A stretch of DNA of 55,724 nt, from positions 1 to 55,724 of the forward strand of contig JAGZHZ010000017.1 of NCBI GenBank assembly GCA_018366495.1. The letters run 5' to 3'. Shown piece after piece: positions 17,036-26,201 of this stretch (its first letter is position 1; the number at the start of each line of letters is the position of its first letter). A program made the translations under genes and the position numbers. Source of the DNA: Clostridiales bacterium (GTDB lineage: Bacteria > Bacillota > Clostridia > Lachnospirales > Lachnospiraceae). The notes under the pieces were generated by a model. It searched no databases. It saw only the letters and a list, made by a program, of their open reading frames with translations, and was not told where the DNA came from.

Positions 17036-17908
17036 ATGGGTTATAAGTTTATGGAAAAAAAGAAGCTGAATTACAAAGAATTTATAAAAGAAACGATTAT
17101 TTTAACGGTGGCAGTTGCGATCATTGCATCAGCAGTATACTTTTTCTTAGTTCCAAGTCAGACTTCGGTCAGCAGTATTTCAGGGCTTGGAATTGTGCTT
17201 TCTAATTTTGTGCCGCTTTCTTTGTCAGCAATCACAATGATTTTAAATGTGGTTCTGCTGATCATCGGATTTCTGACATGTGGGAAAGAGTTTGGGATCA
17301 AAACCATTTATACCAGTATTTTACTGCCGTTATTTCTGGCATTATTTGAAAGGATATTTCCAGATTTTGTATCTATGACAAACAGCCAGGAGCTGGATGT
17401 GATCTGTTATATTCTTGTCGTGAGCGTGGGACTGAGTATTTTATTCAACAGAAATGCCTCATCAGGCGGACTTGATATCGTTGCAAAGATTATGAATAAA
17501 TATCTGCATATGGACTTGGGAAAAGCGATGTCGCTTTCTGGAATGTGTGTGGCGCTCTCCTCCGCCCTGATCTACGATAAAAAAACAGTAATTCTGAGTA
17601 TTCTTGGAACGTATTTTAATGGTATTGTGCTGGATCATTTTATCTTTGGACAAAATATAAAACGCAGAGTCTGCATTATCACAAAAAAAGAAGAACAGCT
17701 CAGAAAATTTATTATTGAAAATCTGCACAGCGGCGCCACGATCTATGAGGCAATCGGGGCCTACAATATGGAAAAAAGAAATGAAATTATTACGATTGTT
17801 GATAAAAGTGAATATCAAAGACTGATGAACTATATCAATCAGGAAGATCCAGACGCTTTTATCACTGTGTATACGGTGTCGGATATGCGCTATAAACCAA
17901 AAATATAA
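17036..17908 (+). CDS. YitT family membrane protein (DUF2179)
   Basis: About 290 aa: five to six N-terminal membrane segments with the family sequence NASSGGLDIVAKI near residue 142, then a cytosolic DUF2179 domain (YEAIGAYNMEKRNEIITIVDKSEYQ...). The function of YitT proteins is not settled. No clear ribosome binding site is visible; ATG at 17036 or at 17051 (MEKKKLNYKEF) are both possible. Confidence 0.85.
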   Translation: MGYKFMEKKKLNYKEFIKETIILTVAVAIIASAVYFFLVPSQTSVSSISGLGIVLSNFVPLSLSAITMILNVVLLIIGFLTCGKEFGIKTIYTSILLPLFLALFERIFPDFVSMTNSQELDVICYILVVSVGLSILFNRNASSGGLDIVAKIMNKYLHMDLGKAMSLSGMCVALSSALIYDKKTVILSILGTYFNGIVLDHFIFGQNIKRRVCIITKKEEQLRKFIIENLHSGATIYEAIGAYNMEKRNEIITIVDKSEYQRLMNYINQEDPDAFITVYTVSDMRYKPKI

Positions 17909-17955
17909 AGATTTCCAGATAAAAAGAAAACAGAATAGATGAAACAATAAGCAGA

Positions 17956-17993
17956 AAAAGAGCGCAGATTCAGATGAAAATTTGCGCTCTTTT
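17956..17993 (+). terminator. Terminator after yitT-like gene
   Basis: AAAAGAGCGCA (17956-17966) and TGCGCTCTTTT (17983-17993) form an 11-bp stem ending in T-run. Confidence 0.88.
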
Positions 17994-18123
17994 CACTCCA
18001 TTTTATAAACAAGAGTGCGGAAAGCCTACTCTTTTAGGTGAGGGATGGATAGCACGATTAATTTTATAGTTTGTTGCGTATGTTTTTGCTGTTTTTATAC
18101 ATACATTGTGGTATAATGTACAT

Positions 18124-18525
18124 ATGGGAAATAATTATAGATATACAAGTACAACTGTATCTTTGATAAACTATCATTTTGTATTTTGCCCTAGATACAG
18201 AAGAAAAATTTTTCTGATACCTAATATAGAAAAAAGATTTAAAGAATTGGTCAAATTAAAGTGTAAGGAGTTAGAAATAGAAATTATAGCTATTGAATGC
18301 GATAAAGACCACTCTCATATGTTCTTAAATTGCCTGCCTACATTAAGTCCATCCGATATTATGCAACAAATAAAAGGATATACAAGTAAAATTCTTAGAG
18401 ATGAATTTTCGGAGTTATCTAAAATGCCTAGCTTGTGGACTAGAAATTATTTTGTTTCAACGGCTGGCAATGTATGTAGCGAAACGATTAAAAAGTACGT
18501 AGAAAGTCAAAAAAAACGATATTAA
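18124..18525 (+). CDS. tnpA: IS200/IS605 family transposase TnpA
   Basis: 133-aa Y1 (HUH) single-strand transposase. The HUH pair is H63-S64-H65 in KDHSHMFLN and the nucleophile is Y125 in SETIKKYVESQ. It acts as a dimer that cuts and joins single-stranded DNA at subterminal hairpins, usually on the lagging-strand template. All catalytic residues are present, so the enzyme may be active. ATG at 18124 follows a TATAAT-containing promoter (18113-18118) almost directly, and no ribosome binding site is evident, as is common for IS200. Immediately after the TAA the same frame reads on for 25 codons from an ATG (MEDIRKNHYLKDGTISMGYR...). Confidence 0.93.
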   Translation: MGNNYRYTSTTVSLINYHFVFCPRYRRKIFLIPNIEKRFKELVKLKCKELEIEIIAIECDKDHSHMFLNCLPTLSPSDIMQQIKGYTSKILRDEFSELSKMPSLWTRNYFVSTAGNVCSETIKKYVESQKKRY

Positions 18526-18790
18526 ATGGAAGATATACGAAAAAATCATTATCTCAAAGATGGAACGATTTCAATGGGATACAGGCAAAAAGAATTTAAG
18601 TAGTATTGCAATTTAAAATAATAAAAAAGGTTTCGACACGAGCCTTATACTATCGTTAATTTATTCATTAGAATGATTGGTAGTGAAAGTCTTATGAAAA
18701 CAGATTCGTCTTATATGCTTTCGAGCATATTTGTAAGTCTATGTACATAAGAACCCAACGAGCTTTAGCTGTTGGAGTGTCAGCATAAAG
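18526..18790 (+). other. Structured right-end region of the IS element, possible ncRNA
   Basis: 265 bases without a recognisable gene apart from a 25-codon ORF at its start. ATATGCT (18713-18719) and AGCATAT (18724-18730) form a 7-bp stem closed by TTCG, an exceptionally stable RNA tetraloop, with flanking CTT/AAG. The terminal hairpin with AGCTTTAGCT follows. In tnpB-carrying relatives this position encodes the right-end (omega) RNA. Here tnpB is absent, so an RNA role is only a possibility. Confidence 0.4.
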
Positions 18791-18832
18791 GTATGATATA
18801 GATGAAGACAGATATAGAGAGGAGAGGTCGCT

Positions 18833-19426
18833 ATGAAAAAGAGAATTATTACAATCAGCCGAGAGTTTGGCAGCGGTGGAAGAACGATCGGGCGTCAAGT
18901 AGCGCAGGAACTGGGATTTGAATTTTATGATAAAGAGTTGATTGAGAAAGTAGCGGAAGAAAGCGGATTTGACAAACAGTATATTGAAGAGCAAGGCGAA
19001 TATGCACCTGCAAAGAGTTCGTTTGCATATGCGTTTATCGGAAGAGACAGAAATGGAATGTCGATCAGCGACTATATCTGGCAGGCTCAGAGAAAAATTA
19101 TTTTAAGTCTGGCGGAAAAGGGAAACTGTGTTATAGTAGGGCGATGCGCCGACTATATTCTGCAGGACAGGGAAGACTGTCTGAATGTGTTTATTCACGC
19201 TGATATGGAAAAAAGAGCAGAAAGAATTGTAAAGCTGTACGGTGAGACGGATAAAGCTCCTAAAAAACGTCTGGAAGAAAAAGATAAAAAGAGAAAAGTA
19301 AACTATCGGTATTACACAGATCGTGAATGGGGCGCTTCTCAGAATTATCATATCTGCCTTGACAGCGGAGAATTCGGCATTGAGAGATGTGCAAAAATTA
19401 TTGCAGAGCTGGCAAGAGAAGAGTGA
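18833..19426 (+). CDS. Cytidylate kinase-like family protein
   Basis: 197-aa P-loop protein of the cytidylate kinase-like family. ITISREFGSGGRTIGRQVA gives the nucleotide-binding loop near residues 5-23, and GNCVIVGRCADYIL lies in mid-protein. It differs from true Cmk, and its substrate is not known. GGAGAGG stands before the ATG. Its last base pairs overlap the DMT transporter start (TGATG), so the two are translationally coupled, although no link in function is known. Confidence 0.85.
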   Translation: MKKRIITISREFGSGGRTIGRQVAQELGFEFYDKELIEKVAEESGFDKQYIEEQGEYAPAKSSFAYAFIGRDRNGMSISDYIWQAQRKIILSLAEKGNCVIVGRCADYILQDREDCLNVFIHADMEKRAERIVKLYGETDKAPKKRLEEKDKKRKVNYRYYTDREWGASQNYHICLDSGEFGIERCAKIIAELAREE

Positions 19427-20400
19427 TGAAGAGAGAAAATGTTTTGCAGAATACATGGGTGGTGGCGGCGCTTGCCCTGGTCTGCTGTGCACTGTGGGGC
19501 AGTGCATTCCCATGTATTAAAATCGGATATGAAATGTTCTCGATTGGCTCAGATGCCGCAGGGGCTCAGATTTTATTTGCGGGATACCGCTTTGCGCTGG
19601 CCGGAGTTTTAACGATCCTGTTTGGGAGTATTCTGCAGAGAAAGGTACTGCTTCCGAACAGAAATTCAATCGGAAAAGTTTTAAAGCTGAGTCTGGCTCA
19701 GACTGTATTTCAGTATTTATTTTTCTATATCGGACTGGCGCACACGAGCGGAGTAAAAGGAGCTATCATCGTCGGTACGAACAGTCTGGCAGCCATTTTG
19801 ATTGCGAGTTTGATTTTTCATCAGGAAAAACTGACTGTGCCGAAAACAGCAGGATGTCTTGTCGGACTTGCAGGTGTAGTGGCGGCGAATTTAAGCGGAT
19901 CAGGGATGGATTTTGATCTGCACTGGAACGGGGAAGGATTTGTCTTGCTGTCGGTGATCTCCTATGCATGTTCTTCTGCAATGATGAAAGACTATACACA
20001 GAATGAAGATCCAGTGATGCTCAGTGGATATCAGTTCTTAGCAGGAGGAGTGATCATGATTGCAGTTGGATTTTTAATGGGCGGAAGAGTAAAGGGATTC
20101 ACAGCCGCCTCCACAGGAATGCTTTTGTATCTGGCATTTCTGTCAGCAGTTGCATATACCCTGTGGGGAATCCTCCTGAAATATAATCCAGTGTCGAAAG
20201 TAGCGATTTATGGATTCATGAATCCTGTGATCGGAGTACTCTTATCTGCACTTTTACTTGGGGAAGGCGAGCAGGCATTTCATATTAAGAATATCTTGGC
20301 GCTGATTTTAGTAAGTGCGGGAATTGTGATTGTAAATGTATTTCCGCTCAAGAGAGACAGACAGAAAACTGGAACCGGGACAGCAGACTCAGAAAGATAG
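19426..20400 (+). CDS. DMT/EamA family transporter
   Basis: 324-aa protein with ten membrane helices in two EamA repeats (ALWGSAFPCIKIGYE at the start; VAYTLWGILLKYNP in the second half). Such proteins usually export amino acids or other small metabolites. Start chosen at 19426, where ATG overlaps the TGA of the preceding gene; the C-terminal tail is basic and hydrophilic. A terminator follows. Confidence 0.88.
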   Translation: MKRENVLQNTWVVAALALVCCALWGSAFPCIKIGYEMFSIGSDAAGAQILFAGYRFALAGVLTILFGSILQRKVLLPNRNSIGKVLKLSLAQTVFQYLFFYIGLAHTSGVKGAIIVGTNSLAAILIASLIFHQEKLTVPKTAGCLVGLAGVVAANLSGSGMDFDLHWNGEGFVLLSVISYACSSAMMKDYTQNEDPVMLSGYQFLAGGVIMIAVGFLMGGRVKGFTAASTGMLLYLAFLSAVAYTLWGILLKYNPVSKVAIYGFMNPVIGVLLSALLLGEGEQAFHIKNILALILVSAGIVIVNVFPLKRDRQKTGTGTADSER

Positions 20401-20463
20401 AATCAGAAAAGTAAAACGGAAAGAGAAAACAATCAGCGAACGGAATGCAAAAAACAGAATCAA

Positions 20464-20516
20464 AAAATGAGGTTTTATGCAGGAGTATTTTATCCTGTAT
20501 AGAACCTCATTTTCTT
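20464..20516. terminator. Bidirectional terminator between DMT transporter and fmdE
   Basis: AAAATGAGGTT (20464-20474) pairs with AACCTCATTTT (20503-20513) over 11 bp, with an inner AGGA/TCCT stem. A- and T-rich on both sides. Confidence 0.88.
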
Positions 20517-20613
20517 TTGAGTTTTTTATCTCTTATTTCCTGAAATCGTTCACTTTAGAAAAATGGCAGACAAACTGAAAGAAACGATAGAAGGAAACAA
20601 TCAAAGAAAACGA

Positions 20614-21138
20614 TCAGATGAAACGGCTGTAAGTGTGGAAGCAGTCCAGACATACTTTTTTTCCGTCTTCCAGACGCATCATAGATTCCATTGTAGTTTC
20701 ACCGCAGATCTCGCATGGATAAGAGTGAAATAATTTCGCTCTTTCCGGAAGTGTGATCGTAGTTTCTTTGACATCGAATAATTCGGACGGATCTTTCGAC
20801 TGAAGATAGTTAAAACCTTCTTCTTTGCTCATCTGCGGGCGGTCTTTTAATACAAGACGTACAGATTTTCCAGTCTTTCTGTTAAAAAAAGAAAAAGCCT
20901 GTTTTCCGCGCAGATGGAACAGTAAATTTCCTTTTCCGACACTGCATCCTAAAATAGCCTGGATGGCATCGACGCCGCAGGCATCATTTTCTGTGATGCA
21001 GACAACATCTTCGTCTTCTGAATAATTTAAGTCTAACAATCTTGCTGCATAGACAGCGGCTTTGTAGCCGATGGTAAGTCCTCCGCAGGAATGACCGTGA
21101 AATGCAACTGCTTTATCCCATAATGTTTTTTCGTTCAT
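20614..21138 (-). CDS. FmdE family protein
   Basis: 174 aa related to subunit E of formylmethanofuran dehydrogenase, a family also found in non-methanogens with unknown role. The N-terminal FHGHSCGG (H14, H16, C18) and ENDACGVDAIQ form the presumed metal site. The C-terminus has two CxxC pairs (CEICGE and CLDC), a zinc-ribbon-like end. The ATG overlaps the stop of the ABC ATPase gene (ATGA), so it is the last gene of the transporter operon. The link suggests handling of an imported metal or metal complex; this is inference. Confidence 0.85.
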   Translation of the reverse strand: MNEKTLWDKAVAFHGHSCGGLTIGYKAAVYAARLLDLNYSEDEDVVCITENDACGVDAIQAILGCSVGKGNLLFHLRGKQAFSFFNRKTGKSVRLVLKDRPQMSKEEGFNYLQSKDPSELFDVKETTITLPERAKLFHSYPCEICGETTMESMMRLEDGKKVCLDCFHTYSRFI

Positions 21139-22775
21139 AAATCCTCCTGAAATAAATTGATTAATTGATGATCTTGAATTCGTGTTGTTGTTCCATTTTC
21201 CACCAGATAAATGCGATCTGCTATTTTTCTTGCGCTTTCCAGATCATGCGTGATCAACAGCATGGCGCAGCCTTTTTTATTCTGCATCGTTTTTAATAAA
21301 CGCAAAACATTGGCTTTGCTCGAGGCGTCAAGCATGGAAGTAGGCTCGTCTGCAACCAGCAGTTTTGGTTCCATTGTGAGCGCTCTTGCCAGATTGACGC
21401 GCTGTTTCTGACCGCCGGAAAGTTCTTCAGTGCGTTTCTTCAGAAAGAAAGACTCTGTCGGAAGTCCGACTTCATATAACAGATTTTGGATGGTGGTGTG
21501 GATTGTTTCCTGGTTTTTCTCACCGGACAGTTTTAGTGGTTCGCCGATGACTTGAGAGACAGTCAGACGTGGATTCAGAGCGCTGGTACTGTCCTGAAAA
21601 ACCATCTGGATGCCGCCTTTTTCTCTGTGGAGTTTTCTATAGTCGGCAGGGACGCCTTCAAATAAAATTTCTCCTCCGTCAGCTTTCAGAAATCCGGCAA
21701 GAATACTGCAAAGCGTTGTCTTTCCGACGCCGGACTTCCCGACCACAGCGACAAGTTCGCCGGAGTACACTTTTAATGATGCGTTGGAAATCACTTCCTG
21801 CGAACCGTACTTTTTTTGCAATCCCTGGGCAGACAATGTTTTTACAATTCCACCTCTGTGGCAGGCCACAAAGCGGGAAGGCGGCCCTTCTTTAAGAAGA
21901 GGGCGGCAGTGTGCGCATACATCAATGCGCTGCGTACAGCGATTGAAAAATACACAGTGATTATCCGGATCACATATAGCATTGTCAGAAGGGCGTATCC
22001 CCCACATATCGCGGTATGGAAACAGTTCTGGAAAAGAGTGAATCAAACCTCTTGTGTAAGGATGATGGGCTGCATGGAGAAGCTGATCTGTCGGACCGGT
22101 CTCGACTACTTCGCCTTGATACAGAATCATGGTTTTTTCTGACAATTCTTTTGCAACCAGAATGTCATGTGTGATCAGAACGAAAGAAGCTGCTGTGGTT
22201 TTTCGTATCTTTTTGATCAGCTTTATGATTTCCTGTTTGGCGCCGGAATCGAGAGAGCTGGTCGGCTCATCCAGTATAATCAGGCGGGGCTGGAGAGCGA
22301 TTGCCATTGCAATCATAAATTTTTGAATCATTCCGCCTGACATTTCTTTTGGGTACCGGTTTAAATCTTCTGGAGCGAGATCTACCTGTCGGATGATAGA
22401 TTCTGCTTTTTGTGGGATCTTTTTTCTGGAATATTTGCGAATCAGCACTTCAGCCAGCTGATCATATATTTTCATGCCAGGATTCAGCCATTCCGAAGAA
22501 CTCTGAAAGCAGACAGAAAACTGTTCCATGCGGATTTTTTTTAAATCGGCTTCTTTCATCTTGCTGACAGGATAACCGCAGATTTCTATCTGTCCTGATA
22601 CCTTTGCAGACTGCGGCAAAAGACAGGAGATGGCGCGCGCCAACGTCGTTTTGCCGCTTCCTGATTCACCGAGAATGGCAAGGGTCTCGCCGGCATACAG
22701 CTGAAGCGTCACCGGAAATAATCGAAAATCCGGATATTGTACTGAGACTTCGCTCAATTTTAATATTTCTTCCAA
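21135..22775 (-). CDS. Dipeptide/nickel-type ABC transporter, fused DppD-DppF ATPase
   Basis: 546-aa protein with two complete ATPase domains in one chain. Domain 1 has GESGSGKTT (near 35) and LDEPTSSLD; the Cys-rich oligopeptide-transporter C-terminal motif follows (CDPDNHCVFFNRC). Domain 2 has GKSGVGKTT and ADEPTSMLD. In most relatives these are two proteins. The start is taken as TTG at 22775 (LEEILKLSEV), 8 bases after GGGAGGA and just past the permease stop; an in-frame ATG at 22817 would overlap the permease by 41 bases. Confidence 0.9.
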   Translation of the reverse strand: MEEILKLSEVSVQYPDFRLFPVTLQLYAGETLAILGESGSGKTTLARAISCLLPQSAKVSGQIEICGYPVSKMKEADLKKIRMEQFSVCFQSSSEWLNPGMKIYDQLAEVLIRKYSRKKIPQKAESIIRQVDLAPEDLNRYPKEMSGGMIQKFMIAMAIALQPRLIILDEPTSSLDSGAKQEIIKLIKKIRKTTAASFVLITHDILVAKELSEKTMILYQGEVVETGPTDQLLHAAHHPYTRGLIHSFPELFPYRDMWGIRPSDNAICDPDNHCVFFNRCTQRIDVCAHCRPLLKEGPPSRFVACHRGGIVKTLSAQGLQKKYGSQEVISNASLKVYSGELVAVVGKSGVGKTTLCSILAGFLKADGGEILFEGVPADYRKLHREKGGIQMVFQDSTSALNPRLTVSQVIGEPLKLSGEKNQETIHTTIQNLLYEVGLPTESFFLKKRTEELSGGQKQRVNLARALTMEPKLLVADEPTSMLDASSKANVLRLLKTMQNKKGCAMLLITHDLESARKIADRIYLVENGTTTRIQDHQLINLFQEDL

Positions 22776-22776
22776 T

Positions 22777-23598
22777 TTATAAATCCTCCCTTTTCTCGTT
22801 CTCAAATGTTCGCGCAAGAAGCCTTGTCAAAAGAATGGTTGTCATCAGAACGATGACTGGAGGCAGAAGCCACCATTTCCAGTACGATGTAAAATAGATT
22901 CCAGAAAAACCGGATGCTTTATTAATCATCAGTCCCCATGATTTTGCCAGAGGATCGGAGAGCCCCAGATAGGCAAGGGAAGCTTCCTGACGGATTGTTT
23001 TTCCGATGACTCCGAGTGCATTTACAATCAGAAGAGGAAGCAGCTCTATCAGGATATGGGTCTTGATGATATAAAAAGGCTTTCCGCCGTAGGCATCGGC
23101 CAGCAAAATATATTTCCGTGATTTTATAGACATCGTCTTTGCTCGGATCTGTTTTGCGATTGGCGCCCAGGAGAACAGAGAAATAATAAGAATAATATTC
23201 CACATACTCTGTCCGAAAAATGCGCCCAGAACAATCAGAACCGGAAGCTGCGGGATACACAGAAATACATTGATAAAAAAAGTAATGATATGATCGGTCA
23301 TACCTCCTTTATATCCGGCAAGCGTACCTAAGATTCCGCCAGCGGCAAAAGAGAGAACTGCAGCAATAATGCCCATGAACATACTGGAAAAATATCCTCT
23401 GGAAATTTGAGCGAAAATATCAATTCCCAGATTATCAGTCCCAAGTATATGACGGACAGAAGGAGCTTCCAAAGAGCTTCCAGACGGTGTATAGGCGCTG
23501 TGCGGATACAGCAGTTCACCGTAGGCAAAAAGCAATGTCAGGGCAAGCAGGAGAAACAGTAAAATGCGCGCAGATTTTTGATGAATGATCCGTTTCAT
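22777..23598 (-). CDS. Dipeptide/nickel-type ABC transporter, DppC-type permease
   Basis: 273-aa inner-membrane permease. N-terminal anchor, then HILGTDNLGIDIFAQISRG, the hallmark block of DppC/NikC proteins, followed by five more helices and the EAA-type loop (LADAYGGKPFYIIKTHILIELLP). Its ATG shares a base with the stop codon of the DppB-type gene, so the two are coupled. Confidence 0.92.
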   Translation of the reverse strand: MKRIIHQKSARILLFLLLALTLLFAYGELLYPHSAYTPSGSSLEAPSVRHILGTDNLGIDIFAQISRGYFSSMFMGIIAAVLSFAAGGILGTLAGYKGGMTDHIITFFINVFLCIPQLPVLIVLGAFFGQSMWNIILIISLFSWAPIAKQIRAKTMSIKSRKYILLADAYGGKPFYIIKTHILIELLPLLIVNALGVIGKTIRQEASLAYLGLSDPLAKSWGLMINKASGFSGIYFTSYWKWWLLPPVIVLMTTILLTRLLARTFENEKREDL

Positions 23599-24560
23599 TA
23601 TTGTTCCCTCCTGTCTGATCCCGCATTAAGTACATCTGCCAGAAACATACTGACAAGAACAATCACGGCAGAAAGCAGAAAAATCCCCTGTATCATGGGA
23701 TAATCCCGATAGCGGACTGCCTCACGCATCACGGTGCCGATTCCGGGATAGGCAAATACATTTTCTACAAGAAGCGTGCCTCCGATCACCGTGCCGATGC
23801 TTAAGAATAAGCGTGCCGTGATCGGCGTGACTGTATTGCGCAGAATATAAAAAATCCGGATGCGCCATTCACTCAGCCCTTTTGCTTTCCCGACAAGCAG
23901 ATACGGTTTGCGCAAAACAGACAGAAAACTTGCCCGTGACGTAAAGTAAAATCCCGGAATAGTCACAATGGAAAGCGCAGACACAGGCAGAAGCGCATGA
24001 ACAAAAAGATCTTTTATATATTCAGAGACAGTATCAAATTTTGCAAAAGCGGTGACTCCGCCTGACAGAGGAATCCAATCCACCTTTGCGGCGATCAGAA
24101 AGAGAAAAAGCAATCCGATCAAAAAAGGTGGAATCTCAGAGAGCGCAGAAAAAAATCCGTATAAGATATGGTCGGCTTTCTGATTGCGGACGCTCACAAG
24201 AGCAAGAACAACACCGCAGACAAGACTGATGATTAAAGTCACAGCCATGATGCCAAGTGTCCATGGAAGTCTGGAACAGATGACAGAGGACACCGGCATC
24301 TTATAGTGGATACTTATGCCGAAATTTCCATGGAGATTGTTTTTTACAGTGTCAAGAAACTGTTCGGGCAATGGTTTATCCATGCCATAATATTCCCGCA
24401 TTTTCTCGATCTGTGCTTCACTGTATTCCGTCGTCATATCTTCCCCTGAGACAGAGGAAGAATAACGAAAGGGATCCCCCGGCATCAGCCGGGGGATAAA
24501 AAAATTAAAGATGTAAATTACCAGAAATGCTCCGAAAAACATGAAAACTTTTCTCTTCAT
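23598..24560 (-). CDS. Dipeptide/nickel-type ABC transporter, DppB-type permease
   Basis: 320-aa partner permease with the N-terminal sequence FFIPRLMPGDPF typical of DppB/NikB, six helices and VVGGTLLVENVFAYPGIG-like C-terminal block (here IGGTLLVENVFAYPGIG). Within its codons 22-29 lies a strong palindrome (CCCCCGGC/GCCGGGGG) that may slow translation. Confidence 0.92.
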   Translation of the reverse strand: MKRKVFMFFGAFLVIYIFNFFIPRLMPGDPFRYSSSVSGEDMTTEYSEAQIEKMREYYGMDKPLPEQFLDTVKNNLHGNFGISIHYKMPVSSVICSRLPWTLGIMAVTLIISLVCGVVLALVSVRNQKADHILYGFFSALSEIPPFLIGLLFLFLIAAKVDWIPLSGGVTAFAKFDTVSEYIKDLFVHALLPVSALSIVTIPGFYFTSRASFLSVLRKPYLLVGKAKGLSEWRIRIFYILRNTVTPITARLFLSIGTVIGGTLLVENVFAYPGIGTVMREAVRYRDYPMIQGIFLLSAVIVLVSMFLADVLNAGSDRREQ

Positions 24561-24574
24561 TTTTTACTCCCGAA

Positions 24575-26128
24575 CTATCTGGACATAAAGGAAAGACGAT
24601 TTTGTTCTGCCTGCTGATAAGCGTACGTTTTCATCCATCCGTCATAATAGTCTTTGCGGTACATGGAGTAGGAAGACTGGTTTGCGACAACGATCAGAGG
24701 AATCTCATCACTGACGATTTTCTGAATATCTTTAAACATCTGAAGACGTGCATCAAAATCGGTTTCATCTGCCTGGGCTTCACACAGTTTTGTAAGTTCT
24801 TCATTGGAATATCCGATCGGTCCCATAGAGTGAGGATTTCCGCCTTTATTTTTAGAAAGATCAGAGAAAATCGTTCTCATATAAGTCGGAGGGTTGTTGC
24901 CCCAGCCTCCGTTTCCGACAAGTGCAAATTCATAGTCACCAGAATTGATCATTTCATCTCTCGTAGAAGATTCGTAGGAAACAACTTCAACTTCAATGCC
25001 GGCTGCCTCCAGATCAATCTTGATCAATTCTGCTATACTGACATCATTTCCGCTGTCAGCTGCCAGAAGCGTAACCTTGAGATCTTTTCCATCAAAAGCT
25101 GCTTTTGCTGATTCAGGAGCATATTCATATACGGTACATTCGTCATTATAATACAATCCGCCTTCCGGGACGTATCCGGCGCTCCCAACGCTTCCAGCGC
25201 CGCGAAATACACTGTCCACGATATTCTGTCTGTTCAGTGCATGGTACAGGGCAGCACGCAGTTCTTTGTCGAGAAATTCCGGACATTTTTCAAAGTTGAT
25301 CAGCATTTTGTAGCCCATATCGTTTGATTTCTCAACAAGACCGATAGATTCATCGTTTTTATAGCGATCCATGAGGTCGATCGGCATGGAAGTGATATCA
25401 ATCTCACCATTTTCAAATGCGAGCAGCGGATCACTGACAGGTACAAAGAGGATACGCTGTGCAGCAGGCTGCATCGGTACAAAATTATCAAAAGCCGTAA
25501 ATTCATAGCTTCCGGAGGCAGCGTCATAGGAGGTACACATATAAGCGCCGCTTCCAGTCAGATATCCGTCACCTGTGTAAGTATATGGATCGTCCACATT
25601 TTCCCAGATATGTTTTGGGATAATTTTAAAAGAACCGAGACTGGACAGTGTGTCGGCGCTGACTTCTTCAGCAGTGATAGAGATTGTCTGATCATCAATG
25701 ATCTCATAACTTTCTACCAGATAATCTTCTCCTGTGCCGAGTGAATTGGAGACCGGCGGAAATTCTTTATAATAATCGAGAGAAAATGCGACGTCTTCCG
25801 TTGTCAGATCATCCCCGTCATGGAAAGTCAGACCGTCATACAGTGTAAAAGTGAAGACGTTGTCCTCCACGGTCCAATTTTCGGCAAGCCAGCCGATATC
25901 CCCATTTTCGTCTTTTTCCAGAAGGCTGCCATACACAAGCGCTGCCTTTGCCTGTCCCGGTCCTCTGGACTGATGCAGAAATGGATTTGGTGTTCCCCAG
26001 TCTGTTCCACCTTCCAGTTTTAATGTTTCTACTTCATACGACGGTTTATCTGCAGCGAGGACTGATGCAGGAGCAAGTGCAAAGAAAGACGCTGCCGACA
26101 CAATCAAGCAAAAATTTATTTTCTTCAT
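24575..26128 (-). CDS. Family 5 extracellular solute-binding protein of the apbE-fmdE operon
   Basis: 517 aa with a signal peptide ending SVLAADK and no lipobox. Family 5 marks are FTFTLYDGLTFHDGDDLTTEDVAFSLDYY near residues 92-120 and the later LRAALYHALNRQNIV. Relatives bind peptides, nickel complexes, opines or glycosides. The ligand cannot be decided from sequence. The gene stands after apbE and before two permeases, the ATPase and fmdE. It has its own predicted promoter in the gap after apbE. Confidence 0.88.
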   Translation of the reverse strand: MKKINFCLIVSAASFFALAPASVLAADKPSYEVETLKLEGGTDWGTPNPFLHQSRGPGQAKAALVYGSLLEKDENGDIGWLAENWTVEDNVFTFTLYDGLTFHDGDDLTTEDVAFSLDYYKEFPPVSNSLGTGEDYLVESYEIIDDQTISITAEEVSADTLSSLGSFKIIPKHIWENVDDPYTYTGDGYLTGSGAYMCTSYDAASGSYEFTAFDNFVPMQPAAQRILFVPVSDPLLAFENGEIDITSMPIDLMDRYKNDESIGLVEKSNDMGYKMLINFEKCPEFLDKELRAALYHALNRQNIVDSVFRGAGSVGSAGYVPEGGLYYNDECTVYEYAPESAKAAFDGKDLKVTLLAADSGNDVSIAELIKIDLEAAGIEVEVVSYESSTRDEMINSGDYEFALVGNGGWGNNPPTYMRTIFSDLSKNKGGNPHSMGPIGYSNEELTKLCEAQADETDFDARLQMFKDIQKIVSDEIPLIVVANQSSYSMYRKDYYDGWMKTYAYQQAEQNRLSFMSR

Positions 26129-26151
26129 AGTAAAATTCTCCTTTTTGTTTG

Positions 26152-26195
26152 ATTATATAATACACAATTATTTTTACAAGCCCCGCTGGGGGATA
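26152..26195 (-). promoter_or_regulatory. Predicted internal promoter and small hairpin between apbE and the transporter genes
   Basis: Minus strand: TTGTAA (26179-26174), 16-base spacer, TATAAT (26157-26152). Just before it lies the palindrome CCCCAGCGGGG (about 26182-26192), which may end part of the apbE transcripts. Confidence 0.45.
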
Positions 26196-26201
26196 TAAAA
26201 T

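Larger units (their letters stand above)
18010..18790 (+). mobile_element. IS200-type insertion element, tnpA only
   Basis: Contains one complete Y1 transposase gene and no tnpB. An imperfect hairpin with apex CTTTTAG lies at the left (18024-18044). At the right, CCAAC/GTTGG (18755-18775) encloses AGCTTTAGCT and is followed by GAGTGTCA, like other repeats in this window. Subterminal hairpins, rather than terminal inverted repeats, are what this family uses. The exact ends are not fixed by the sequence alone; the limits given are approximate. Confidence 0.75.

Noticed and set aside
18601..18700. Group I intron (IStron) fused to tnpA
   Set aside because: No intron core elements could be recognised, and the region is far shorter than known IStrons.
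24476..24495. Strong GC palindrome taken for a terminator
   Set aside because: It lies inside the coding sequence of the DppB-type permease (codons 22-29, encoding PRLMPGDP), with no T-run. At most it affects translation.
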